A stretch of 21,838 bases of DNA from Silene noctiflora. Taxonomy: Eukaryota; Streptophyta; Magnoliopsida; Caryophyllales; Caryophyllaceae. This document shows positions 10,237-19,954 of the stretch, piece by piece (positions within the stretch are counted from its first letter, which is position 1; each line of letters starts with the position of its first letter). A program made the translations under genes and the position numbers. Below the pieces are notes generated by a model. The model searched no databases. It was given only the letters and a program-made list of their open reading frames with translations, and was not told the origin of the DNA. The stretch covers positions 35,148 to 56,985 of the forward strand of contig VHZZ01011407.1 of the NCBI GenBank assembly GCA_009801015.1, read 5' to 3'.

Positions 10237-10943
10237 TAGCCTTCCCTCAAGTTGGAATTGCATGGAGAATCCACGAAATGCAAACTGGAAGCAAGAAAGA
10301 AATACTGATGCTGACCCAATGGTTTGGTCATAAGATCATCTAACTGCATGCTAGAAGAAACATGTGCAGTGGAAATAAACCCTTCCTGAATTTTTTCTCG
10401 AACATAATGGCAGTCAATATTAAGGTGTTTAGTTCGCTCATGGAAGACTGGGTTGAACGCAATATGTTGGGCAGCTTTGTTATCACAATTGAGTTGAATA
10501 AGGAGAGAAGAAGAGACTTTGAAGTCAGCCAGCAGATAATGCAACTAAACCAGCTCACTGGCAGTGTATAACATAGCACGGTATTCAGATTCAGCTGATT
10601 ACTTAGAAACGGTCTTTAGTTTCTTGGTTTTACAAGAAACTAAGGATTGGCCAAGGAAAACACAATGACTAGTAAGATATTTGCAACTAAACTGACAAGA
10701 ACTCCAATCTGCATCATAATAAGCACGCAGAGTGAGATCATTATCAATTGGGTAGAATAGAGCTGCATCTAGAATACCCTTAAGGTAACGAACAACATGT
10801 AGGGCAACATGTAAATGAGGAAGACAAGGAGCACTAAGAAACTGGCTTAGATGTTGGATACAATAAGAGAGATCAAGCCTTGTGAGATTAAGATATAACA
10901 GTTTGCCCACCAAGCATCTGTATACCTCTGGTTCAGTAATCAA
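10128..10943 (-). pseudogene. copia RNase H (decayed)
   Basis: The minus strand reads YRCLVGKLLYLNLTRLDLSY, then YYDADWSSC with the first RNase H Asp. After a stop near 10599 comes the C-terminal half with LNCDNKAAQHIAFNPVFHER and TKPLGQHQ. The stop and frame change between 10544 and 10600 break it. This is the C-terminal domain of the copia polyprotein. Confidence 0.85.
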
Positions 10944-10954
10944 TTCTCCTTCAT

Positions 10955-11899
10955 CAAGAGAGAGTCCGAGTCCACGAGGAAGAGGAAAAAGAGCAGGTTT
11001 TCAATTATCCATACAAGTATCTTTGAGGATGTCTATCACATACTTTCGTTGATTGACAAGAAGGCCAGCAGAAGATCTTACAATTTCCAATCCCAAAAAT
11101 AACGGATCAAGCTAAGATCTTTGATGGTAAATACTTGATCTAAGAAATGTTTTAATTCTTGAATAATAGCTGGATTGGTGCCCGTAATTAACGGATCATC
11201 AACATAAGTAAGGAAAATTACAATGGTAGTCTCCATGTCCTTGATAAATAGGGAATAGTCATTTTTGGACTGAACAAAGCCTTTTGAAAGTCACAACTTG
11301 GTGAGTTCAATGTTCCATTGACTAGAAGCCTGCTTCAAACCATAAAGAGAACGTTTTAGTTTGTAAAATTCACCAACCTTCCCTTTAGAATATCCAGCAG
11401 GAGGATGCATATAAATTTCCTCATCCAAATATCCATGAAGAAAGGCGTTATTGATGTCTAGTTGATAAATTGGCCAGTCTTTAGATATTGCAACTGATAG
11501 AAGAACTCTGACTGTGCTGAATTTAGCAACTGGAGAAAAAGTAGACTTATAATCTTTACCTTCAATTTGAGTAAAATCCTTGGCAACTAGACGTGATTTA
11601 TATCGTTCAACTGAACCATTAGGATTGAACTTTATTTTGAAAATCCATTTTGACCCTATGGGTTTAAACCCAGTGGGTAAATGAGCCATTTCCCAAGTAC
11701 CATTTGCTTTCAGTGCTTGAAGCTTTTTATCCATGGCTTCTACCCATTTAGGATCATATTTTTTCTGAGAATAAGTTGTAGGTTCCACAGTACTGAGCAC
11801 AACATTCAAAGAAACTCGATAAGAAGCAGGATAAGAATCAATGTTAAATACATTAAAGGTGCTGACTGCTGTGGATTGCCTGGAACAAGAGTGGGGCAA
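10955..11899 (-). pseudogene. copia reverse transcriptase (decayed)
   Basis: The minus strand shows [60 protein letters not shown] and [12 protein letters not shown], all copia RT blocks. A frameshift follows near 11290. The catalytic YVDD is intact at 11195-11206 in the shifted frame. Further stops down to about 10955 separate it from RNase H. Confidence 0.9.
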
Positions 11900-12020
11900 A
11901 CAAAGTCCTGGAGATGAGATGAAACCTCCCTAACCCTAGTAGATCTCTTGATAGGTACTGTAGCAGTAGGAGGAGTAACAGATGGAGAAATGGCAGTGCC
12001 AGGAGGCAAAACCCTATCAG

Positions 12021-13218
12021 CTACCAGGCTAAAGTAATGACCTCTGAAGTCTCTTGTGAATTCAAAGGAGCTGTCCTGGGAGGACTTGCCGCAGGAGAAA
12101 CAAGGACTTGGTCATCAGAAATAGAAGTATCAAGAGTAGAAAGTACATGTTGAGGTGGATTGATAAAAGGAAGCAACTGCTTGGAAGGAAGAATATCTTC
12201 TTGAAAAATAACATTTTTACTCACAAATACTTTGTATGATGCCAAATTATAGACCTTGTAAGCCTTTTGACCATAGGGATACCAAATAAAAAGACATTTA
12301 ATACCCTTGGCTGCAAACTTATCCTTATGAGGTGTGAGATCAAGAGCATAACATAAGCATTCTAACACTCTTAGCTCATCATAATTAGGTGGTTTACCCA
12401 CAAGAACTTCATATGGGGTCTGCCAATTAAGGATTGCTGATGGCAACTTATTGATCAAATAGGTTGCAGTTAAGAGACATTCTCCTCAAAATTTCTTAGG
12501 GAGTCCTGCATACAACATTAAAGCCCTAGATATTTCAATAAGATGCCTATGTTTCCTTTCCAACCTTCCATTTTGCTGGGGTGTATAAGGAGCACTTCTT
12601 TGATAACAAATTCCTTTAGACAAAAATAGTTGGGAACCGGTTTCTTGAAAGATTTTTGTCCCATTATGACTTCTAATCACTTTCACCAATTTGCCAAATT
12701 GAGTATGTACTTGCTGTAAAACATTCTGAATGATAGAGCTAACTTCTGTCTTAAACTTAAGCAAAAATGTCCATGTGATCCTAGAATGATCATCAACAAT
12801 GGTGAGAAAATAATGAGCACCAGTGAGGGAGGGTGTCTTATAATAACCCCATAGATCAATGTTGAATAAGATCAAAAGAATTAGGTGCCCTGGAATCACT
12901 TCGAGGAAAAGGTAACACATGCATTTTTGCCAAATTGCAAGTTTCACATTAATAATTTTTTAAACCATTACAATTGAAAGTTTTAATATGCTGCATCTTG
13001 GCTAAAGAAGTATGCCCTAAATGAGCATGATACAAATCAAGCTTAGCACAAGACTTATTTGAACAATTATTACACTGGATAGACATAGGTAAACCCAAAG
13101 ACTGAGTAAGAAGACTATTCTGCTGGTTGCCAAGCTTCAACTTATACAAGCCAGCTTCCCTTTGACCCACTACAACTGTCCCTTTAGAAACAAGGTTTTG
13201 AATAATGCAGTGATTCAC
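12021..13218 (-). pseudogene. copia GAG-pre-integrase and integrase core (decayed)
   Basis: The region starts with the pre-integrase zinc segment (YHAHLGHTSLAKMQHIK). The rve core then shows FLTIVDDHSRITWTF and YTPQQNGRLERKHRHL. The second catalytic Asp, normally in S-D-N-G, is His (RSHNGTK, near 12660-12675), which would inactivate the enzyme even without the frame breaks at about 12480 and 12948. The C-terminal part follows (TPYEVLVGKPPNYDELRV). Remains of the protease region lie to the right, at 13230-13430. Confidence 0.88.
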
Positions 13219-13736
13219 ATAAAAGTGAATTAGCGTGTGAGAAATTTGCCCACTGACAAGAGATTATGTTTAAAGTCAGGAATAAAGAGCACATCATGTA
13301 GAACCAATAAAGGATGTAGCTGTATATGCCCAGTATAACGCACCAACTTAGTTGATCTATTAAGAAGACCAACAACTATGGGTCTAGATAGCAATCTTAA
13401 CGAGGAAAAATACGACTTATGAGCTGTCATGTGGTCACTAGCACTAGAATAAATGATCCAGTCACAATTATAAATCTTGCAGACAAAAGTAATGACATTA
13501 GTAATAAGAGCAGTACCTGCAAAATTGACTGAGGCAGTGGCATAGTCAGCTGAACTGGTGCTAGCACCCTGCTTATTCTATAGCATCTGCATCACTTATT
13601 GAAACACCATCTGTGCAAGATCAGAATGAGCAACATGATTAACCTGAAGAGGATGATATATATGAGAAGGACCGGATGGATATGAAATAACATCCATCTG
13701 TGCATTAGAAGTAGCAAGAGGATGCCCATCATCTTC

Positions 13737-14726
13737 CTATACTCGTGCATTGCAAGAAAATCTAGCAAGATATTTGGCCTTTAGATCTGGATGCAATATG
13801 AAGGAAGTGTCTCTAGTATGACCTGACTTGGTACAATGAGTGCACCATATTTTGTCATTCTTAGGCTTCTTCGAATCCTTTGAATCTTTCTTCCAATTAC
13901 CTTGCTGACTGCCTTGCTGATTAAAATAATTTCCTTGATTGGTTGGCTGAACTCCTTGCTTGTTAGAATACAAGGCACTCATATCCTGAGTTGAATGCAT
14001 CACACTGGAGATATTCTTCCGAGATTCAACTTGTTGTACAATAGAATACACTTTGTTGATAAATGGCAAAGGCTCCATGAGTAAGATTTGTGACTTCAAG
14101 GTATCATAGGTGTCACTTAATCTCATCAGGAAAGTGAGTACTTTCTCCGTGGATGCTCTTTCAAGAATTTTGTTCAAAAGATTACAAGTGCACTTGGCAA
14201 GAATACCACATGTGCAGTCAGGAAATCCTTCAATCTCATCAATTTCATCCCAAAATCGCATGAGTTTGTTGAAATATTCAGCAACTGAACTCTTGCCTTG
14301 CTCAACATTCCTCTAGTCTTTCTTCAACCGAAACAGCAAGGGGCCATTCATTTGACCATATCTTTCAAGAACTTCACTCTATAGCTGCTTTGAACTCTTG
14401 CAGGTAACAAAACCTTCTTTGAATTCCAATTCCATTCCATTAACAAGCCAACATCGCACCATAGAGTTACATCTCCACCAGAGATTAGAACTAGAAGAAG
14501 TAATCGCAGGTATAGGACTAAGACCTGTGAGAAAACCTTTTTTGTTCTTTGTTGACATAGCGAGAACCATGCTCTTGCTCCAATGACGATAATTCCTTCC
14601 ATTGAAGAAAGTATTAACAATATTCAATCCAACATGATCTGAATTTGGGAGGAAAAGAGGATCCTCAAAAGTATTCAACAAAGCAGAATTGTCTATCTGA
14701 TTGCTACCAGTAACTGATTCAGGCAT
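13737..14726 (-). pseudogene. copia gag with defective zinc knuckle
   Basis: The start MPESVTGSNQ is at 14726. The UBN2-like gag region follows with FFNGRNYRHWSKSMVLAM, and the frame breaks between about 14380 and 14260. The C-terminal knuckle CTHCTKSGHTRDTS has Ser in place of the last Cys (codon at 13803-13805), so the CCHC site is incomplete. Gag would form the capsid and bind RNA in an intact element. Confidence 0.85.
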
Positions 14727-14760
14727 CTTGAAAATTGAAGTTGGTAAAAACGAAACAACA

Positions 14761-15120
14761 AGGAATGTGAGACCACGTAATGGGTTTAATTTGAATAATA
14801 ATGGGGCGCAATCGAAGTCGAAAGACGAAGGGAAAGAGGGTAAACCTGAAACAATTGCAAGTAGTTTGAAGAACAAAGGGAAGAGGACCATTAAATAGGT
14901 ATTGCAAATACCTTATGCTGAAAGGGCCGAGATGGCTAGACGAAGGTTGCAACAAGTCTATGACCGATGTAAAGATAACCGGAAAGCAATGTGTCTTATC
15001 AATGTTACAGATATTCTTAAGCCCCCATGCCGTGCCCTGCCGAAGACTAAGAAGGTTGGGAGTTATCTACGGCCTCATACTCATGACTTTCTTTTTTCAC
15101 CTGCAATGTCGAGTTATTGA
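14761..15120 (+). pseudogene. 3' half of the split unrecognised coding sequence
   Basis: The frame runs from the copia edge (RNVRPRNGFNLNNNG) through a Lys/Glu/Ser-rich stretch to a TAG at 14896-14898. In the same frame it continues with IPYAERAEMARRRLQQVYDR and ends HTHDFLFSPAMSSY at a TGA (15118-15120). When 9961-14766 is removed, codon AAT at 9958-9960 is followed in frame by GTG at 14767. This is the main reason for treating the two halves as one gene. An AATAAA at 15189-15194 lies about 70 nt after the stop but could belong to the neighbouring LTR. The family is not recognised. The single TAG could be a recent lesion or an unseen splice boundary. Confidence 0.5.
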
Positions 15121-15210
15121 TCGATTTGACGAGGATTGTGAAAATTTTGTTACACTTTGTATGTACTGTTGCTAGCATGTTGTTTATGAATAAATAATAT
15201 GATAAACGCT

Positions 15211-15365
15211 TGAGTATTATTTTTTTTGTCTCACGAAGCGCGCACATAGTCACATTACATGAAATAGAGGGGAGGAGGGATTCGAACCTGGGACTTATTG
15301 TCCATAATACTTCCGTCTTAACTACTAGAATAAGACATCTTCGGTATAAAAGCATGAGTATTATT
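15211..15365 (-). mobile_element. tRNA-derived SINE, copy 2, with exact 11-bp TSD
   Basis: The body is 15222-15354, read on the minus strand. The head contains ACCGAAGATGTCTTA, the A-box region lies at about 15316-15330, the B box GGTTCGAATCC at about 15278-15290, and the A tail appears as the T run at 15222-15227. Direct repeats TGAGTATTATT at 15211-15221 and 15355-15365 are identical. It shares head, promoter boxes and tail type with the copy at 7577-7698, so both belong to one family. Confidence 0.85.
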
Positions 15366-15545
15366 AACAATAAGGAGAGGTATAAATACAATCCTAGAAC
15401 TAGTAAACTAGGTAACAAATTATACAAAAGATACTAGAGAATCATACAAGATAATCTAATTGACAAAGATACAAGATATTATGAACAAATGAGATATGAA
15501 GAATAAGGCTAAAGAGGAAAACGTGATATTCGTTATTTATCTTCA
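15366..15545 (-). repeat. LTR of the second copia element (part)
   Basis: On the minus strand a polypurine-like GCGGGAGCGTAT (15546-15557) is followed by TGAAGATAAATAACG, which I take as the LTR start at 15545. A TATA-like TTGTATTTATACC lies inside, near 15385. The repeat then runs into the SINE duplication and probably ends either at the TGAGTATTATT (15211) or at the TGTTTATG near 15181. The outer boundary is not certain. Confidence 0.5.
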
Positions 15546-15990
15546 ATACGCTCCCGCAAGACAGACGTTCCAAAGGAAAGACTGATCTTGAGCAAAAGAG
15601 GATGGAGACGGGGACGCGCAAGCGGCTTGGTGAGAGCATATGCAAATTGATCATTAGAAGAAATATGTTGAATGCGTAGAAGTCCCTTAGTGACCTGTTC
15701 TCGAACAAAGTGAAAAGCTAGAGCAACATGTTTCATTCTAGAGTGGAATACTGGATTAGAAGAGTATTGTGTTGCACCGAGATTGTCAAAATAAATTACT
15801 GGAGGTGGGCACATGCTATAATTGAGTTCGGTGAGCAAAGCACGAAGACACATGAGTTCATAGGTAGCATCAGCCACGACCCAAAACTCGGCCTTTGTAG
15901 TGGAACGAGCTAATATATATTGCTTCTTAGAGGACCATGAGATCGGATTAAGACCCAAGTAGATAATATAGCCAGTGGTGGAGACATAAT
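15533..15990 (-). pseudogene. 3' end of a second copia polyprotein (RNase H)
   Basis: The minus strand reads GLNPISWSSKKQYILARSTT, ATYELMCLRALLTELNYSM, VIYFDNLGATQYSSNPVFHS and TKPLARPRLHPLLLK. This is the C-terminal RNase H domain of copia, and the normal family form SRSS-TEAE is here ARSTTKAE. It is open from 15958 to the stop at 15533. It is cut off at about 15991 by the gypsy LTR, so only this 3' part is left. It differs clearly from the first copia element. Confidence 0.88.
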
Positions 15991-15991
15991 T

Positions 15992-17394
15992 TGTAATACA
16001 TCAGATTTCTGGCCCTAGGCTACTCCGCCGAGTACCGCTACTCTGCCAAGTATGGGGTACTCGACCGAGTAATTGGTTTGGGTGTTCTGTCAGGCTTCTG
16101 GTTGTTGTGCACTCGAGCGAGCAGGTTGGTACTCGGTCGAGTGTGGCTTACTCGACCGAGTGTAACCCACTCGGTCGAGTGTGTCTCACTCGGTCGAGTG
16201 TGTCTCACTCGGTCGAGTGTGTCTTACTCGGCCGATTGTCTTATACTCGACCGAGTGTTTAGTCTGTTACGGATTTTTCCGCGGTTTGATTTAGATAATT
16301 CGAGAAACATGTATAATTATGTTTAAGAAACTTAAATCATTTTATTATATCTCTTAAAAGAACTTTTCACAAAAGCAAACGACGTTACTACTTCTCCTAT
16401 TATCTTCACCATTCCAAGGCTAGGGTTCTTGGTTTTTGGGGGGGGGGGTTTGCATTCGTAATTGTTGGGGGTAAGTCATATATCATAGTCTTATGTTGTG
16501 TTGTTAAGTTTGATCAAACCCTAATTGGGTTCAATTGGGGTTTTTAGGGTGTTTAGTATTATTTGCCGTCATATTGATTGATTGATGCTATCTTAGGTGA
16601 GGATTTAGTAGAAGAGGCCTTCTAGTCTACTTGTCGTGCTTAGTGGTTGGATCGCTGTTCAGGTAGGGTTTTCCTACTCAGTTGACTGTGTAATTTATAT
16701 GCATGTAATGTGGCTATCTATATGGTTATTGTAAGATTACGTTATGATATTGGTATTGCTATTGTCGGATCATTTTCGGGAGATGGTTTCAACCTCATGT
16801 TTGCCTCTTGTGGCTCCCGTCTCAAGGAGGATGTGTACATTAATGATCTGGGTTCTCTCACTGCGATGAACGGGGCTTAGGTATTACGGCTGCTGTCCCC
16901 ACCGACGGTGTAGATTACCTGTTGCGATGGGTAACCTGGCAGGGCTACACACCTTGGTGTGTAGTCAGTTACTGTTTACTGGTTATTATGGAGTTTGAAG
17001 GATGTTTGTTACAGTTCACTTTGGTCATTTATGCATTATGATATGTTATATTGTTATACAGTTGGCTGACCCCGTTTATGTTTTCAAAATTGTGGTGATC
17101 CATTCGGGGATGGTGTGCAGTTGGTTTAGCAGGTGATGATGGCTGTTGAGGTTGCTTACGGGGATGGTGAGCAGTTGGTTTAGCCAGATAGTTGTCACTT
17201 TATGTTTTGTTACCTTTCGGAGTTTGAGTTTGTATCTTTATTTGGGACTTGTAATATTTGACTTAAAGTTTTATATTTTAATCTGTTTCATTATGGTTAA
17301 TGAGATGCGTAATACCTCGGGAAACCGAGATAGTAGCACCCTTATACATTGGGGTAGTCCTTGGTAAGATACCTTGGTGTATGGGGGTGTTACA
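15992..17394 (+). repeat. 5' LTR of a Ty3/gypsy element (1403 bp)
   Basis: It starts TGTAATAC and ends GTGTTACA, a short imperfect inverted pair with canonical TG...CA ends, followed after three bases by a primer-binding site. It carries an array of ACTCG-NN-CGAGT motifs near its 5' end, then AT-rich sequence with TATA-like strings (about 16310-16350). An 11-base G run lies at 16438-16448. The open frames inside (for example 17146-17367) show no domains. Confidence 0.88.
16021..16257. repeat. Array of 11 ACTCG-NN-CGAGT inverted repeats in the gypsy LTR
   Basis: 14-mers of the form (T/C)ACTCG-NN-CGAGT(A/G), some degenerate, start at 16021, 16039, 16058, 16110, 16130, 16149, 16168, 16187, 16206, 16225 and 16244. 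The last seven are spaced exactly 19 bp apart. The central dinucleotide is mostly AC or GT. Each unit is a near-perfect hairpin, and the position upstream of the likely TATA suggests a U3 enhancer or protein-binding array. Confidence 0.9.
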
Positions 17395-17397
17395 AAG

Positions 17398-17409
17398 TGG
17401 TATCAGAGC
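17398..17409 (+). other. Primer-binding site, tRNA-Met type
   Basis: TGGTATCAGAGC, complementary to the 3' end of plant initiator tRNA-Met, lies three bases after the LTR end. This is where minus-strand DNA synthesis of the gypsy element would begin, and it fixes the LTR boundary and the plus orientation. Confidence 0.92.
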
Positions 17410-17764
17410 GACGGTTTTGGAACCTAAAACCAATGAACAAAATGAACTTAGGGTGTCTAAATAAAATGAACCCGGGTAGGAGTTTCTTTGGGCTACCGCA
17501 AAGGCTTGGGAGACTTCCTAAGGCCGCAACTTTGCCTTTACAACTTTGAACCGGTCACTACGAGGGTGTCAAGGGATCGTTGATTACTCATATGTCTTAC
17601 ATGTATGTTGGATGAAATATGATGTGAGTTGAATGGTAGTAATTGGAGTATGAATTGGTGTTGGAATGTATGAGCATGATTGGTGGTCTATATGGTTTTG
17701 TGTCTAGAAACATAAGAATAGGTTGTATGTATGTTTTCGCATGAGGGTAGCTCGAACTTAGCAT

Positions 17765-17899
17765 GACTCGACCGAGTCTCTGGCACTCGATCGAGTGGGG
17801 TGTACTCGACCGAGTAAGTTTTCTGGTCATATTCTGGAGTGGTTGCACTCGACCAAGTACATATGGGACTCGACCATGTGGCTTGTACTCGACCGAGTA
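17765..17899. repeat. Second array of the ACTCG-NN-CGAGT motif in the gypsy leader
   Basis: Six copies start at 17765, 17784, 17803, 17846, 17867 and 17886. The first three are again 19 bp apart. The array sits between the primer-binding site and the gag start at 17979, so unlike the LTR copies it would be part of the genomic RNA leader only once. Confidence 0.88.
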
Positions 17900-17978
17900 C
17901 CCTTTTTGGGTGGATATATGTTTGCTTTGGGCCGTAGGCTATGTGCTTACGACTGTTAATCTTTTTATAGCTCAAAGA

Positions 17979-18930
17979 ATGCCACTCAAAAGATCTGCTG
18001 CGTATATGAGGGCTGCTGAGATGAGCATTGAGGAGATTACTCACATGATCGAGCATCAGGAGGCTCTCACTGAGGCTGTTAAGAACGTAGGGAAGGCGAA
18101 GAAAGTGGTCATCGATGTTACTAAGATAAGCACTACCATTTCACGCTTCAATCATACTACCTATGAGGGCACATGGGCACCAAAATTTATTGACAATTGG
18201 CATAGGGAGATGAAGAGTGTTTTGGAGGTGGTTAATTGTCCGGAAGAGATTAAGGTGGAGCAAGCTGCGTTTTACCTGAGGGATGAGGCTGGGGTGTGGT
18301 GGAATCGTGAGAGGGAGAGTGCTCGCGATTTTTAAGAACTTGGGGGAACCTGCTATCCCTTGGGCTGAGTTCAAGAAGGCGACGAGGCACCAGTTTGTCC
18401 CAGAGCGTATTCGCAACAAGTTGAGGGCGGAGTTTGATTCATTCCGCATGGCCGAGAGTATTACTGTGGCGGAGTACTACCACAGGTTAAATGAGTTGGC
18501 ATGCTACGTAGATGACATGGATTTGAGTCAACTGAGTCTGGCTCTTCGTTTTGAAAAAAAGGTTGCCTTTGAAGATCTTGGAAAGGTTATGGCTAGGGTT
18601 CTCTCAGACATAAAGGAGGTGTATGAAAGGGCTGACAATGCCGAGAGGTTGGTTGGCATGACCAAGGAGTCTAAGGAGAAATGGAATGAGAATAGGAAGG
18701 CGGAAAGTGAAGGCATGAGACCTTCAGGGTTCAAACGTGGAAACTACAACCAGGGGAGGGCTTTATCTGGTGGATCTGGGTTCAGTGGTGGAGCATCTTA
18801 TGGGGGCCGTGGTGGTAGGAGCTACAGTGGTAACTTTGGGTTACAATGCTTCAACTGTGGTGGTTCTGGCCACAAGAGGTATGAATGTACTAGCTTCAAT
18901 GGGAGTGGCTTCCAGGGGCATCGGAGATGA
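17979..18930 (+). pseudogene. gypsy gag with CCHC zinc knuckle, one frameshift
   Basis: The chosen start is MPLKRSAAYMRAAEMS at 17979, since upstream codons fall in the repeat array. A retrotransposon gag domain follows (FNHTTYEGTWAPKFIDNWHR, AAFYLRDEAGVWWN). In the T5 run at 18329-18333 one extra T puts the frame into TAA at 18333-18335. Reading resumes in the next frame with KNLGEPAIPWAEFKKATRHQ, RMAESITVAEYYHRLNELA, a Gly/Ser-rich linker and an intact knuckle CFNCGGSGHKRYEC (18847-18888). The stop is TGA at 18928-18930. Only one clear lesion suggests a fairly young copy or an assembly error in the homopolymer. Confidence 0.9.
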
Positions 18931-19193
18931 GGTTTTTCCCATGGACTAGGGCAGAGTATGGCTAGCAACCGATTAGTTGGATCACGGCATAAGCGCATAG
19001 CTAGGGTGGTTAAGGCAAAAATAACGGCAAATTCAACCGCATCAACGGAGGGACTTATCAGAGGCAGAACGCTAATGCAAATCAGAATTTAGCTGCTAAG
19101 TTTACTGCATCGGCAAGCACGGTGCAGGGTGGAGGTCAGAAGAACTACGACAAGCTGTTCATGGTGGATAAGCAGGAGGCGAAGGACGGTGCT

Positions 19194-19515
19194 TAAGGGG
19201 TTACTGGTACTTTCCTTATCAATAGTACTCCTTCTTTTGTTCAGTTTGATTCGGGAGCTACACACTCCTTTGTGTCTAAGGGTCATGCAAATTCTATGGG
19301 TTTGGGGAAGTATGAGTCTGTAAAGGATGAAGCCTTTATACCGTCGGGAGAGTCTGTATCCTATAGGAGGTTGTACTAGGGGGTTTTTATGGTCGTTGGG
19401 CAAGTCAACTTTCCGGTTGATTTGTTTGAGTTTCTTATGGTTGGGTTTAAGGTTATAGTCAGGATGGATTGGTTGGGGAAGTATAGTGCTAACATAGACT
19501 GTCACCACTTTAAAA
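19194..19515 (+). pseudogene. gypsy aspartic protease remnant
   Basis: After a TAA at 19194-19196 the frame reads GTFLINSTPSFVQFDSGATH with the catalytic DSG at 19248-19256, then SFVSKGHANSMG and, after a TAG near 19377, VDLFEFLMVGFKVIVRMDWL. This is the retropepsin-like domain of plant gypsy pol. It would cleave the polyprotein, but the in-frame stops prevent that here. Confidence 0.75.
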
Positions 19516-19525
19516 GGGTCTAAGG

Positions 19526-19954
19526 GTGTTAGGGTGTCTTGTCGTGGGTTTGTGGTCAAACCCAAAGTCAAGATTCATTGCAGCTATGACCTTGAAGTCG
19601 TACCTGAAGAAGGGGTATCCTATGATCCTTTGCCATGTGAAGGATACTAGGATAGAGGAGCCATTTGCTTTGGGGATACCAGTGGTGGGTGAGTTCGGGG
19701 GTGTCTTTCCAAATGAGATACCAGGGTTACCTCCGCAGAGAGATATTGATTTCAATGTTGAGCTGAAGCCGGGGACATGACCTATATCTAAGGCCCCGTA
19801 CTGTATAGGTCCTAAGGAGCTGGAGGAATTGCAGAAACAGTTGAATGAATTGCTCGATAAGGGGTACATTAGACCTAGTGTATCGCCTTTGGCAGCTCTA
19901 GTTCTGTTTGTAAAGAAGAAGGATGGCAACTTAAGGTTGTGCATCGACTACAGA
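19526..19954 (+). pseudogene. N-terminal part of gypsy reverse transcriptase, cut by an insertion
   Basis: IPVVGEFGGVFPNEIPGLPP, then QRDIDFNVELKPGT, a TGA at 19778-19780, then in the same frame [34 protein letters not shown] and [13 protein letters not shown]. These are the first blocks of Ty3/gypsy RT. The reading stops making sense at 19955 where TGTGAACCTCCGC begins, so the catalytic YXDD, RNase H and integrase are displaced beyond the window or lost. Confidence 0.85.

Larger units (their letters stand above)
9961..14760 (-). mobile_element. Degenerate Ty1/copia retrotransposon with 3' LTR only
   Basis: Minus-strand order is gag, integrase, reverse transcriptase, RNase H, which is the copia order. 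Every domain carries frameshifts or stops. A 3' LTR lies at the left edge, starting TGACAAAAAAGC on the + strand. No 5' LTR or primer-binding site precedes gag: only about 34 bp separate the gag ATG (14726) from sequence that continues the interrupted coding frame. The flanks ACAAAGAAT (9952-9960) and ACAAGGAAT (14758-14766) are similar in eight of nine positions and may mark the insertion, though copia elements normally duplicate 5 bp. The right edge is uncertain by a few bases. Confidence 0.85.

Noticed and set aside
14379..14891. Longer gag start upstream of MPESVTGS
   Set aside because: The upstream residues run into sequence that belongs to the split plus-strand coding frame and have no gag similarity.
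16021..16257. CRISPR-like regular repeats
   Set aside because: Units are short near-palindromes with spacers of about 5 bp inside an LTR of a plant retrotransposon; no cas genes.
19089..19571. 160-residue minus-strand open frame
   Set aside because: It is antisense to the gypsy protease and RT region, which carries recognisable motifs on the plus strand.
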